Part shown: in pieces, positions 1 to 7,059 of the stretch
How the letters are laid out: each line of letters opens with the position of its first letter
Position numbering within the stretch: the stretch's first letter is position 1
Assembly: GCA_035601815.1 (NCBI GenBank)
Contig: DATNNN010000189.1
Location: 1-12,409, forward strand
DNA length: 12,409 bases
Direction: 5' to 3'
DNA from: DATNNN01 sp035601815
Lineage (GTDB): Bacteria > Pseudomonadota > Alphaproteobacteria > Rhizobiales > Xanthobacteraceae
Notes under the pieces: generated by a model
The model's database searches: none
Told to the model about the DNA's origin: nothing
The model's input: only the letters and a program-made list of their open reading frames with translations
Translations under genes and position numbers: made by a program

Positions 1-224
1 TCGGGGCGCACCTTCTTGATGCGCGGCAGAAGATCGAAGGCGTTCTCGTCGGGCAGCACCACGTCAGTGATGACGAGCTCGCCGTCGCCCTGGGAAATCC
101 AGCGCCAAAGTGTGGCCGCGTTGCCGCATGAGCGCACCTCATAGCCCGCGCGCGACAGCGCCTGATTCAGCACCGTGCGGATCGCGGCGTCGTCGTCGGC
201 AATGAGAATGCTGCCCGTGGGCAT
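1..224 (-). CDS. ntrC: NtrC response regulator, N-terminal receiver part (3' end outside window)
   Basis: Partial gene: only the first 74 codons are here, covering about two thirds of a CheY-like receiver domain. The N-terminus aligns without gaps to enterobacterial NtrC as I remember it. The acidic cluster ADDDAAIR lies at residues 9-16, and the phosphoacceptor aspartate falls at position 54 in ITDVVLP, the same number as in E. coli NtrC. In the family, NtrB phosphorylates this Asp under nitrogen limitation. The full protein then activates sigma-54 promoters through AAA+ and Fis-type DNA-binding domains, which lie beyond the window and cannot be checked. The ATG at 222-224 follows a good GAGGAG ribosome site and lies 11 bp after the ntrB stop, so the two genes are surely co-transcribed. 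Another NtrC-family regulator such as NtrX is possible from the receiver alone, but the NtrB neighbour makes NtrC much more likely. Confidence 0.9.
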   Translation of the reverse strand, partial: MPTGSILIADDDAAIRTVLNQALSRAGYEVRSCGNAATLWRWISQGDGELVITDVVLPDENAFDLLPRIKKVRP

Positions 225-235
225 CACCACGCTCC

Positions 236-1360
236 TCAGGAATCCGAGGCGGCATCGTCGCCGCTGTACATGGGCATCAAAACGCGGAACACCGTGCGCC
301 GCGGCTGGCTCTCGCACTCGACGATCCCGCCGTGATCGCCGACGATCTTGGCGACCAGCGCCAGTCCCAGTCCGGAGCCCGTGGGCTTGGTGGTGACGAA
401 CGGATCGAACAGATGCGGCACGAGGTCCTCGGGCACGCCGGGACCGTTGTCATGCACGCAGAATTCAAGCGGCAATCCCACCCGCGCCGATGAGCCCGGG
501 ATCGCCAGCCGCACCCCCGGCCGAAACGCTGTGGTAAGCCGGATCTCGGAGTCGGCGGCGTCGCCCACCGCCTCGGCCGCGTTCTTCACGAGGTTGAGGA
601 ACACCTGCACGAGCTGGTCGCGGTTGGCATAGACCGACGGCAGCGATGGGTCGTACTCCTCGACGATGCGCACCTTGCGGGCGAATCCCGAGGCCGCGAG
701 GCGCTTCACGTGATCGAGCACGACGTGGATGTTAACCGCTTCCCGCTCCACCGGCCGCTCGTCGGAGAACACCTCCATGCGGTCGACCAGCTTCACGATG
801 CGGTCGGCCTCGTCGCAGATGAGCCGGGTCAGCGCCCGGTCGTCATCGCCCGCGGCCTGCTCGAGCAATTGCGCGGCGCCGCGAATGCCCGACAGCGGAT
901 TCTTGATCTCATGCGCCAGCATCGAGGCGAGCGCCGACACCGACCGCGCGGCACCCCGGTGGGTGAGCTGCCGGTCGATCTTGTCGGCAATCGATCGCTC
1001 CTGCAGCACGATCACCACGTAGCCAGGCTGCTCCGGCACCGGCGCCACGTGCAGATCGACAATGCGTTCGCCTTCCGTGCGCGGCGTGCCGAGATCGACA
1101 CGATATTCGTTCACCGCCGCCCCGCGCGTGCGCACCTGGTCGATGAGCGCGAGCAGCGGACTGCCGAACGGCACGAACTCGTGGATGCGGTGGCGGCGCA
1201 GCACTTGGGCGCCCGCCTCGAAGAAGGATTCTGCGGCGACATTGACGTCGTGCATATGGCCGTCGGGAGCCACCGTGATCACCGGATGCGGCAACGCGTT
1301 GAGCACGGCGTCGGAAAGCCCGTGGCCGCCGGTGCTGGCGCGGGCGGCGGTCGCGCTCAT
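236..1360 (-). CDS. ntrB: Nitrogen regulation sensor histidine kinase NtrB
   Basis: A 374-residue cytoplasmic kinase, the usual size for NtrB, with no membrane segment. In the family it phosphorylates or dephosphorylates NtrC according to PII (GlnB/GlnK) binding, and so reports nitrogen status. Visible parts are: a PAS-like sensor region at about residues 15-125; the H-box LAHEIKNPLSG with phospho-accepting His150; the N-box VFLNLVKNAAEA around 253-264; the G1 box DNGPGVP at 304-310; the F-box LFDPFVTTKP near 317-326; and the G2 box GSGLGL at 328-333. All residues needed for ATP binding and autophosphorylation look intact. The frame is open for 35 codons further upstream, but those codons are arginine-rich and lie inside dusB. 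The chosen ATG (1358-1360) overlaps the dusB TGA as ATGA and has a GGAG site about 9 bases upstream. That arrangement implies translational coupling to dusB, and ntrC follows 11 bp later. Confidence 0.95.
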   Translation of the reverse strand: MSATAARASTGGHGLSDAVLNALPHPVITVAPDGHMHDVNVAAESFFEAGAQVLRRHRIHEFVPFGSPLLALIDQVRTRGAAVNEYRVDLGTPRTEGERIVDLHVAPVPEQPGYVVIVLQERSIADKIDRQLTHRGAARSVSALASMLAHEIKNPLSGIRGAAQLLEQAAGDDDRALTRLICDEADRIVKLVDRMEVFSDERPVEREAVNIHVVLDHVKRLAASGFARKVRIVEEYDPSLPSVYANRDQLVQVFLNLVKNAAEAVGDAADSEIRLTTAFRPGVRLAIPGSSARVGLPLEFCVHDNGPGVPEDLVPHLFDPFVTTKPTGSGLGLALVAKIVGDHGGIVECESQPRRTVFRVLMPMYSGDDAASDS

Positions 1361-2415
1361 GCGGCGGCACTCCAGGCAAGCTCGTCGTAAGCGTCGCGGA
1401 TGCCTTGGGCGACGAGCCGCGGCTCGCTTTCGCCGAGGAGCCGTGCGCGCCAGCCTTTGGCCCATCCGAGCGGGCGGCCAAGCGAGACGGCGGCCGCCTC
1501 CAACGCCCAGCCCAGGTGCTTGCGCGCCTCGCGCACGCCTTTCGCGACACCGTATTGCGAGAGCCAGGCGTCGTAGAGCTCGAGCAAGAGATCGCGCTGC
1601 GCCGCGGCACCCGGATCAGCCGCGCGCTCGCCGGTGGCGAGGAAACGGCCCACCTGCCCCACGAACCACGGCCGCCCGCGCGCGGCGCGGCCGATCATCA
1701 CCGCGTCGGCACCGGATTGGGCACGCATCGCCGCGGCGTCGTCCAACGTTGCGACATCCCCGTTCGCCACCACGGGAATGTTCACCGCCGCCTTCACGCG
1801 CGCGATCGCCGGCCAGTCGGCGCGGCCGTCATAGAATTGCGCGCGGGTGCGGCCGTGCACGGTGACAAGCGCGACACCCGCAGTCTCCGCGCGTTGCGCG
1901 AGCTCCGGCGCCACGATTGAATTCTCGTCCCACCCGAGCCGCATCTTAAGCGTGACCGGCACGCTAACGGCGGCGACGGTGGCTTCGATCAGGCGCGCCG
2001 CATTGTCGAGATCGCGCAGCAACGCGGCGCCCGCCTGCTGGCTCGCGGTCACGCGCTTGGCCGGGCAACCCATGTTGAGATCGATCACGTCGGCACCTGC
2101 GGCCTCGGCAATGCGGGCGCCTTCGGCGAGCCACTTCGCCTCGCAGCCGGCGAGCTGGATCACGTGCAGCCCGACGCCGTCGCCTTCCGCCCGGAGCACC
2201 GCGTCCGCATCGCCGGAGGCGAGCCACTCGCTCGCGATCATCTCGGAGATGACGAGTCCGGCGCCGAGACGCGTGGCCACCCGACGGATCGGCAGATCGG
2301 TGATACTCGCCATGGGCGCGAGAAACGCACGCGCGGCAATGGCATGCGGGCCGATTGCAAATGCAGAGGATTCAATGGGTTGCAAGACAGGGCCTCGCGC
2401 ACACAAATTAGGCAT
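1357..2415 (-). CDS. dusB: tRNA-dihydrouridine synthase B (NifR3)
   Basis: A 352-residue FMN-dependent TIM-barrel enzyme of the DusB/NifR3 group. In the family it reduces specific uridines in the tRNA D-loop to dihydrouridine with NADPH. The FMN/substrate motif APMASITDLPIR is at 33-44 and QLAGC at 87-91. DLNMGCPAKRV contains the expected catalytic Cys117. Also visible are the flavin-contacting Lys157 in VTLKMRLG, VTVHGRTR with His187, VVANGDV at 215-221, and the phosphate-binding GADAVMIGRAARGRPW at 235-250. Most homologues I know read MAGVTD or MSGVTD where this one has MASITD. The ATG at 2413-2415 has AGGA about 7 bases upstream. It is the first gene of a dusB-ntrB-ntrC operon, an order long known in Rhodobacter and rhizobia as nifR3-ntrB-ntrC. 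The role of dusB in nitrogen control is not settled; co-transcription may be its only link. Confidence 0.95.
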   Translation of the reverse strand: MPNLCARGPVLQPIESSAFAIGPHAIAARAFLAPMASITDLPIRRVATRLGAGLVISEMIASEWLASGDADAVLRAEGDGVGLHVIQLAGCEAKWLAEGARIAEAAGADVIDLNMGCPAKRVTASQQAGAALLRDLDNAARLIEATVAAVSVPVTLKMRLGWDENSIVAPELAQRAETAGVALVTVHGRTRAQFYDGRADWPAIARVKAAVNIPVVANGDVATLDDAAAMRAQSGADAVMIGRAARGRPWFVGQVGRFLATGERAADPGAAAQRDLLLELYDAWLSQYGVAKGVREARKHLGWALEAAAVSLGRPLGWAKGWRARLLGESEPRLVAQGIRDAYDELAWSAAA

Positions 2416-2431
2416 CTAATTTCCTGCCCAC

Positions 2432-2459
2432 ATCTTAATCAAAGCAGCGCGCGCCGCAA
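2432..2459 (-). promoter_or_regulatory. Candidate sigma-70-type promoter for dusB-ntrB-ntrC
   Basis: Read on the minus strand, TTGCGG (2459-2454) and TAAGAT (2437-2432) are separated by 16 bases. This resembles a weak housekeeping promoter. Transcription would start around 2425, leaving a very short leader that barely includes the AGGA site before the dusB ATG. The match comes from inspection only, and the short leader counts against it. Confidence 0.3.
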
Positions 2460-2508
2460 GAGGATTGTGCGCCGCACCAGGAAAAGCGCACAGGTTGGTT
2501 TATAGGAA

Positions 2509-2518
2509 GCGCTAGCGC
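2509..2518. other. 10-bp perfect palindrome upstream of ispDF
   Basis: GCGCTAGCGC is a perfect inverted repeat in the 130-bp divergent region between dusB and ispDF, 27 bp before the ispDF ATG. It follows an AT-richer patch (TTTATAGG, 2499-2506) that could be part of a promoter, but I found no convincing -35/-10 pair on the plus strand. The palindrome could be an operator half, or chance in GC-rich DNA. Confidence 0.25.
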
Positions 2519-2545
2519 GGAGTTGCGCGGGAAAGCCGAAGAGCG

Positions 2546-3712
2546 ATGCAAAGCGCCGCGATCATCGTTGCCGCCGGCAGGGGCGAGCGCGCGGGCGGGC
2601 TGAAGCAGTATCGCCCCTTGGGCGGGGAGCCGGTGCTGCGCCGTGTCCTGCGCCTTTTCGCCGCCCACCCAGGCATCGACGCGGTCCAGCCCGTGATCCA
2701 TCCCGCCGACGAGGCGGACTTCCGTGCCGCTGCGGCCGGGATCGACTGCCTCTCGCCGGTTGCGGGTGGCGCAACGCGTCAAGCCTCGGTACGGGCCGGG
2801 CTCGAGGCGCTGGCCCGCGAAAACCCGGCATGGGTGCTCGTGCACGACGCGGCCCGGCCGCTTGCCTCGCGGGCCCTCCTCGATCGCGCGCTTGCTGCCG
2901 CGCGCGAAAGCGGCGCGGCAATTCCGGTGCTCACGGTGAACGACACCATCAAGCGGGTGAACGCCGCCGGCCGCGTCATCGAGACCGTGGCGCGCGAGGA
3001 ACTTCGCGCCGTGCAGACGCCGCAGGCATTCGCCTTCTCACCGCTCCTCGACGCCCACCGTCGCGCCGCGCGGGAGGGACGAAACGACTTCACCGACGAC
3101 GCGGCGCTCATGGAATGGGCGGGCGTTTCCGTTGCGACCTTCATGGGCGAAGCGGGCAATCTCAAGCTCACTACGTCGGACGACTTCGCCCGCGCCGCAG
3201 CCATCGACGCCCTTGCCCTTGGCGACGTGCGGACCGGCACGGGCTTCGACATTCACGCCTTTGAACCGGGCGATCACATCATGCTTGGCGGCGTGAAGAT
3301 CCCCCACGGCAAGGGCCTGATCGGCCATTCCGATGCCGACGTGCTCCTGCACGCGCTCACCGACGCGGTCCTTGGCGCGATCGCCGAGGGCGATATCGGC
3401 CATCATTTCCCGCCATCCGAGGCGTGCTGGCGCGGCGCGCCCTCTGATCAATTCCTTGCCCACGCGGTCGCGTTGGTGAAATGGCGCGGCGGCCGTATCG
3501 CCCACCTCGACGCCACGGTGCTGTGCGAGGCGCCGAAGGTCGGCCCCCACCGCGACGCGATCCGGGCCTCGATCGCAAGAATCGCGGGGATCAAAATCGG
3601 TCAGGTCGGCGTCAAGGCGACGACCACGGAGGGGCTCGGCTTTCTCGGCCGCGGCGAAGGCATCGCGGCGCAGGCGAGCGCCACCATCCGGTTGCCTTGG
3701 GGCGCGGAATGA
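2546..3712 (+). CDS. ispDF: Bifunctional IspD/IspF enzyme of the MEP isoprenoid pathway
   Basis: A 388-residue fusion of two non-consecutive MEP-pathway enzymes, a form typical of alphaproteobacteria and some epsilonproteobacteria. Residues 1-225 are IspD, which joins MEP to CTP to give CDP-methylerythritol. It shows the glycine-rich loop VAAGRGERAGG (8-18) with Lys20, VHDAARPL (99-106) and NDFTDDAAL (180-188). Residues about 228-388 are IspF, which cyclises the phosphorylated CDP product to MEcPP. It shows GTGFDIHAF with metal ligands Asp235 and His237, His269 in DVLLHALTDAV, DIGHHFPPS (283-291) and KATTTEGLGFLGRGEGIAA (357-375). The IspD loop runs straight from AGG to LKQY, apparently about two residues shorter than the usual loop ending in PKQY. 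The ATG at 2546 has only a weak purine-rich site upstream (GAAGAG). The TGA overlaps the next start as ATGA, coupling it to cinA. IspE, the intervening step, is not in the window. Confidence 0.96.
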   Translation: MQSAAIIVAAGRGERAGGLKQYRPLGGEPVLRRVLRLFAAHPGIDAVQPVIHPADEADFRAAAAGIDCLSPVAGGATRQASVRAGLEALARENPAWVLVHDAARPLASRALLDRALAAARESGAAIPVLTVNDTIKRVNAAGRVIETVAREELRAVQTPQAFAFSPLLDAHRRAAREGRNDFTDDAALMEWAGVSVATFMGEAGNLKLTTSDDFARAAAIDALALGDVRTGTGFDIHAFEPGDHIMLGGVKIPHGKGLIGHSDADVLLHALTDAVLGAIAEGDIGHHFPPSEACWRGAPSDQFLAHAVALVKWRGGRIAHLDATVLCEAPKVGPHRDAIRASIARIAGIKIGQVGVKATTTEGLGFLGRGEGIAAQASATIRLPWGAE

Positions 3713-4209
3713 AGGACTGGTTCGACAAGGAGCTGCACGACGCCGCTGCCAGGGCGCTCGATTATTTCACCGGAAAGAAGCTGCGCCTCGCCACCGCCGA
3801 GTCCTGCACCGGCGGCCTCGTCGCTGCGGCGCTCACCGAGATTGCCGGCAGCTCGCACGTGTTCGATCGCGGCTACATCACCTATTCCAATACGGCAAAG
3901 CAGCAGGAGCTAGGCGTGCCCGCCGATACGATCGGCCGCTTCGGCGCCGTGAGCGAAGAGACCGCCCGCGCCATGGCCGAAGGTGCGCTCAGGAACTCCA
4001 AGGCGGATTACACCCTATCGATCACCGGCATCGCGGGCCCCGACGGCGGCAGCGCGGACAAGCCCGTCGGCCTCGTGCACATCGCCGCCGCCCGCAACGA
4101 CAAAACGCTCCACGAGGAGCTGCGCCTCGGCAACCTCGGGCGCGGCGAGGTGCGCCGGCGCTCGGCACTCGCGGCGTTCGCGCTCCTGGAGAAGCTCGCG
4201 AAGTCTTAG
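3709..4209 (+). CDS. cinA: CinA C-terminal family nicotinamide-nucleotide amidohydrolase (PncC)
   Basis: A 166-residue protein consisting only of the CinA C-terminal domain. In the family this domain deamidates nicotinamide mononucleotide to nicotinic acid mononucleotide, salvaging the NMN released by NAD-dependent DNA ligase. The family signature is complete: LATAESCTGGLVAAALTEIAG at 28-47, with Ser32 as the expected nucleophile; VFDRGYITYSNTAK at 51-64; and SITGIAGPDGGS at 104-115 followed by KPVGLVHIA. The N-terminal molybdopterin-binding-like domain of two-domain CinA proteins is absent, which is normal for this group. The frame is open 76 codons further upstream inside ispDF, but those residues look nothing like CinA. 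The ATG at 3709 overlaps the ispDF TGA as ATGA, so this is the translationally coupled second gene of the pair. Its stop overlaps the stop of the convergent ratA. Confidence 0.93.
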   Translation: MKDWFDKELHDAAARALDYFTGKKLRLATAESCTGGLVAAALTEIAGSSHVFDRGYITYSNTAKQQELGVPADTIGRFGAVSEETARAMAEGALRNSKADYTLSITGIAGPDGGSADKPVGLVHIAAARNDKTLHEELRLGNLGRGEVRRRSALAAFALLEKLAKS

Positions 4210-4655
4210 CGATAAACCTCGTCGGCGCGGCGCTCGAACGCCTCGGCAAAACGCCGAAACGCCTTGTCGAACACGGCCCCCATCAGCACGCCGAGCGCAC
4301 GCGAGCGGAACTCGTAGGCGATGAAAAAATCCACCTCGCAGGCCTTGTCGTCCTCGGGGCGGAAGCGCCAGCGGTTCTCCAGGTGCTCGAACGGCCCGTC
4401 GAGGTATTCCACCAGGATCGCGAGGTGTGGCCGGTCGAGGGTGACTTGGCTGGTGAAGCTCTCGCGCACCGGCCCGTAGGCGACGGTCATGTCGGCAACG
4501 AGGGTCTCCGTCCCCTCACCCGCTTGCGATCGCCGGCGCACCTTCAGCGATTGGCAGAGCGGCACAAACTCCGGATAGCGCTCCACGTCCGCTACCAGAT
4601 CGAACATTTGTGCGGCCGTGTGCTGCACCTGCCGCGTGGTGCGGAACGAAGGCAT
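4206..4655 (-). CDS. ratA: RatA/COQ10-type START-domain (SRPBCC) protein
   Basis: A 149-residue protein covering the whole RatA/COQ10 family. Landmarks are MFDLVADVERYPEFVPLC at residues 17-34, GPFEHLENRWRF at 88-99 and a C-terminal amphipathic helix of the form VFDKAFRRFAEAFERR at 128-143. The fold is a hydrophobic pocket. Eukaryotic and some bacterial members bind ubiquinone and support respiration, whereas E. coli RatA was described as a ribosome-association toxin. No ratB lies beside it here; the neighbours are lipA and pdh genes, so a respiratory role in ubiquinone or lipid binding is the better inference. The frame runs 43 codons further upstream, but MPSFRTTRQV is the usual family N-terminus, so the ATG at 4653-4655 is preferred even though it lacks a clear ribosome site. 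It starts 10 bp after the lipA stop, and its TAA overlaps the cinA stop tail to tail. Confidence 0.9.
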   Translation of the reverse strand: MPSFRTTRQVQHTAAQMFDLVADVERYPEFVPLCQSLKVRRRSQAGEGTETLVADMTVAYGPVRESFTSQVTLDRPHLAILVEYLDGPFEHLENRWRFRPEDDKACEVDFFIAYEFRSRALGVLMGAVFDKAFRRFAEAFERRADEVYR

Positions 4656-4665
4656 GAAAGTCGCG

Positions 4666-5625
4666 TCAGCGCCCGAGCTTGGCCTGGCGCGTAGCGCGCA
4701 GTTGCGCGAAATCCTCGCCGGCGTGGTGCGACGAGCGGGTAAGCGGCGACGACGACACCATGAGGAAGCCGCGCGCATAGGCAATCGTCTTCAGTGCCGC
4801 GAACTCCTCCGGCGGCACGTAGCGGTTGACTTCGTGATGCTTCGGCGAAGGCCGCAGGTACTGGCCGATGGTCAGGAAATCCACGTCCGCCGAGCGCAGG
4901 TCGTCCATCACTTGCAGCACCTCGTTCCGCTCCTCGCCGAGACCGACCATGATGCCGGACTTGGTGAAGATCGCGGGATCGAGCTCCTTCACCCGCTGCA
5001 GGAGCCGGATCGAGTGGAAATAGCGCGCGCCGGGCCGCACCGTCAGATACAGCGACGGCACGGTTTCGAGATTGTGGTTGAACACGTCGGGCTTGGCGGC
5101 CACCACCACCTCGAGCGCACCTTCCTTGCGCAGGAAGTCCGGCGTCAGCACCTCGATGGTGGTGCCGGGGCTGGCGACACGGATCGCGCGGATGGTGCGG
5201 GCGAAATGCTCGGCGCCGCCGTCGCCTAGATCGTCGCGATCAACCGATGTCACCACCACGTGCTTCAAGCCGAGCTTCGCCGTGGCTTCCGCCACTTTCT
5301 CCGGTTCGTGCGCGTCGAGCATGTCCGGCATCCCGGTCTTGACGTTGCAGAACGCGCAGGCGCGCGTGCACACGTCGCCCATGAGGAGGAAGGTGGCGTG
5401 GCGCACCGCCCAGCACTCGCCGATGTTGGGGCACGACGCCTCGACGCACACCGTGTGCAGCCCGTGTTCGCGCACGATGCGATTGGTCTCGGCGAAGGCG
5501 CCCGGCCCGGGCGCGCGCACGCGTAGCCAGTCGGGCTTGGGTGGCGCGTAGGTGTCCGGCCGCGCGGCCTTTTCCGGGTGGCGCGGGCGGGCCTCGCGGC
5601 TTCTCATGTCGAGCACGACGGCCAT
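4666..5625 (-). CDS. lipA: Lipoyl synthase LipA
   Basis: A 319-residue radical-SAM enzyme of normal family length. In the family it inserts two sulfur atoms into protein-bound octanoyl groups to form the lipoyl cofactor. Both iron-sulfur clusters are accounted for. The auxiliary cluster has Cys60, Cys65 and Cys71 (CVEASCPNIGEC), and the radical-SAM cluster has Cys86, Cys90 and Cys93 (CTRACAFC). The auxiliary cluster's serine ligand sits in the C-terminal RSSHH motif (297-301; many homologues have RSSYH). Other signatures are VVTSVDRDDLGDGGA and DVFNHNLETV. The ATG at 5623-5625 has a weak AAGG upstream; an in-frame ATG at codon 7 is an alternative. It follows lpdA by 18 bp, so it is very likely in the pdh operon, where its products are the lipoylated PdhB and PdhC domains. 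The octanoyltransferase gene lipB is not in the window. Confidence 0.97.
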   Translation of the reverse strand: MAVVLDMRSREARPRHPEKAARPDTYAPPKPDWLRVRAPGPGAFAETNRIVREHGLHTVCVEASCPNIGECWAVRHATFLLMGDVCTRACAFCNVKTGMPDMLDAHEPEKVAEATAKLGLKHVVVTSVDRDDLGDGGAEHFARTIRAIRVASPGTTIEVLTPDFLRKEGALEVVVAAKPDVFNHNLETVPSLYLTVRPGARYFHSIRLLQRVKELDPAIFTKSGIMVGLGEERNEVLQVMDDLRSADVDFLTIGQYLRPSPKHHEVNRYVPPEEFAALKTIAYARGFLMVSSSPLTRSSHHAGEDFAQLRATRQAKLGR

Positions 5626-5643
5626 GGGCGAGCCTTATAGCAC

Positions 5644-7038
5644 TTATATATGGATCGCCCGCCCGTACGCGTCGAGCACGCTCTCGTGCATCATTTCCGA
5701 CAGCGTCGGATGCGGGAACACCGAATGGATCAGCTCCTCCTCGGTGGTCTCGCAGTTCATGGCGATGACGAAGCCCTGGATCAGCTCCGTCACTTCCGCG
5801 CCCACGAGATGCGCGCCCAATAGCTCGCCCGACTTGGCGTCGAAGATGGTCTTCACCAGGCCTTCCGACTCGCCGAGCGCGATCGCCTTGCCGTTGCCGA
5901 GGAACGGGAAGCGGCCGATCTTGACCTGCCGCCCGCCCTCCTTGGCGCGCGGCTCGGTGAGGCCAACCGAGGCGATCTGCGGATCGCAGTAGGTGCAGCC
6001 CGGAATCTTGTTCTTGTCGAGGGGGTGCGGCTTCAGCCCCTTGATCGCCTCGACGCACACGACGCCCTCGTGCTCGCCCTTGTGCGCGAGCATGGGCGGG
6101 CCCGCCACGTCGCCGATGGCATAGATGCCGGCCACGTTGGTTCGGCCGAAGCCGTCGATGACGATGCTGCCCTTCTCGGTCTTTACGCCGAGTGCTTCGA
6201 GACCAAGGTTTTCGACGTTGCCGACTACGCCCACCGCCGAGATCACCCGCTCGACCGTGATGCTTTGCTTGCCGCCCTTACCGTCGTCGATCGCGGCGGT
6301 GACTTGATCGCCCTTCTTCTCCACGGCCGTCACCTTGGCGCTGGTTAGGATTTTGATTCCCTGCTTCTCAAAGCGCTTGCGCGCGTACGCGGCGATCTCC
6401 TCGTCTTCCGCCGGCAGAATCTGCGGCAGCACCTCCACCACCGTCACCTCGGTGCCGAAGGCGCGGAAGAACGAGGCGAACTCGATCCCGATCGCCCCCG
6501 AGCCGATGACCAAGAGCGATTTCGGCAGCCGTTCGGGCACCATCGCCTCGAAATAGGTCCAGATCAGCTTCTTGTCGGGCTCGATCCCCGGCAGCACCCG
6601 CGGCCGGGCGCCAGTGGCGACGATGATGTGCTTGGCCTGATACGTGCCCGCGCCCTTGCCTTCGACCTTCACCTCGCCGGGCTTGGTGATCTTCGCGGTG
6701 CCGTCGATCACCGTAATCTTATTCTTCTTCATCAGGAATCCGACGCCGTCCGAGAGCCGCTTGGAAACCGCCCGCGAACGCTGGACGATGGCCTTGGCAT
6801 CAAAGCCGATCTTCTCGGCGGAAAGGCCGAAGTCCCTGGCGTGGGTCATGTAGCGGTAGATTTCGGCGGAGCGAAGCAGCGCCTTGGTGGGAATGCAGCC
6901 CCAGTTCAGGCAGATGCCGCCCAGATGCTCGCGCTCGACGACCGTCGTCTTGAAGCCGAGCTGTGCGGCGCGAATCGCGGCGACGTAGCCGCCGGGCCCG
7001 GCCCCGATAATGAGGACGTCGAAACTTGTGTCAGCCAT
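5644..7038 (-). CDS. lpdA: Dihydrolipoamide dehydrogenase (E3)
   Basis: A 464-residue flavoprotein that reoxidises dihydrolipoyl groups and passes the electrons to NAD+. It shows the N-terminal FAD motif IIGAGPGGYVAA (10-21) and the redox disulfide Cys43/Cys48 in GGICLNWGCIPTKALL. Further on are ATGARP (141-146), the NAD-binding motif VIGSGAIGIEFASFF (177-191), the second FAD motif YAIGDVAGPPMLAHKGEHEG starting at 306, and the catalytic pair His443/Glu448 in HPTLSEMMHES. All active-site residues are present. Unlike some bacterial E3 proteins it has no N-terminal lipoyl domain; in this operon E1 beta carries the extra one. The ATG at 7036-7038 lies 21 bp after the preceding gene. Its AGGA is only one base from the ATG, so initiation may depend partly on coupling to upstream translation. 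E3 may also serve other 2-oxoacid complexes, but its position assigns it to pyruvate dehydrogenase. Confidence 0.97.
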   Translation of the reverse strand: MADTSFDVLIIGAGPGGYVAAIRAAQLGFKTTVVEREHLGGICLNWGCIPTKALLRSAEIYRYMTHARDFGLSAEKIGFDAKAIVQRSRAVSKRLSDGVGFLMKKNKITVIDGTAKITKPGEVKVEGKGAGTYQAKHIIVATGARPRVLPGIEPDKKLIWTYFEAMVPERLPKSLLVIGSGAIGIEFASFFRAFGTEVTVVEVLPQILPAEDEEIAAYARKRFEKQGIKILTSAKVTAVEKKGDQVTAAIDDGKGGKQSITVERVISAVGVVGNVENLGLEALGVKTEKGSIVIDGFGRTNVAGIYAIGDVAGPPMLAHKGEHEGVVCVEAIKGLKPHPLDKNKIPGCTYCDPQIASVGLTEPRAKEGGRQVKIGRFPFLGNGKAIALGESEGLVKTIFDAKSGELLGAHLVGAEVTELIQGFVIAMNCETTEEELIHSVFPHPTLSEMMHESVLDAYGRAIHI

Positions 7039-7059
7039 GTCCTATTTTTTTCACTCGCC

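Noticed and set aside
710..1390. A 226-codon plus-strand frame opposite ntrB
   Set aside because: It is antisense to the full set of histidine-kinase motifs of ntrB, with the same shadow composition.
3481..3708. N-terminally extended cinA starting inside ispDF
   Set aside because: The 76 extra codons are an out-of-frame reading of the IspF domain, rich in Arg/Pro. The ATGA overlap start at 3709 gives the normal length of the domain.
4206..4655. Toxin-antitoxin module (RatA toxin)
   Set aside because: No partner gene is adjacent; the neighbours are lipA and convergent cinA. The fold is shared with COQ10 proteins, so a toxin-antitoxin call is not supported.
7041..7051. Run of seven T residues on the plus strand as a possible terminator
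   Set aside because: The genes here run on the minus strand, where the run reads as A residues. No GC-rich hairpin precedes it on the plus strand, and lpdA continues immediately after.
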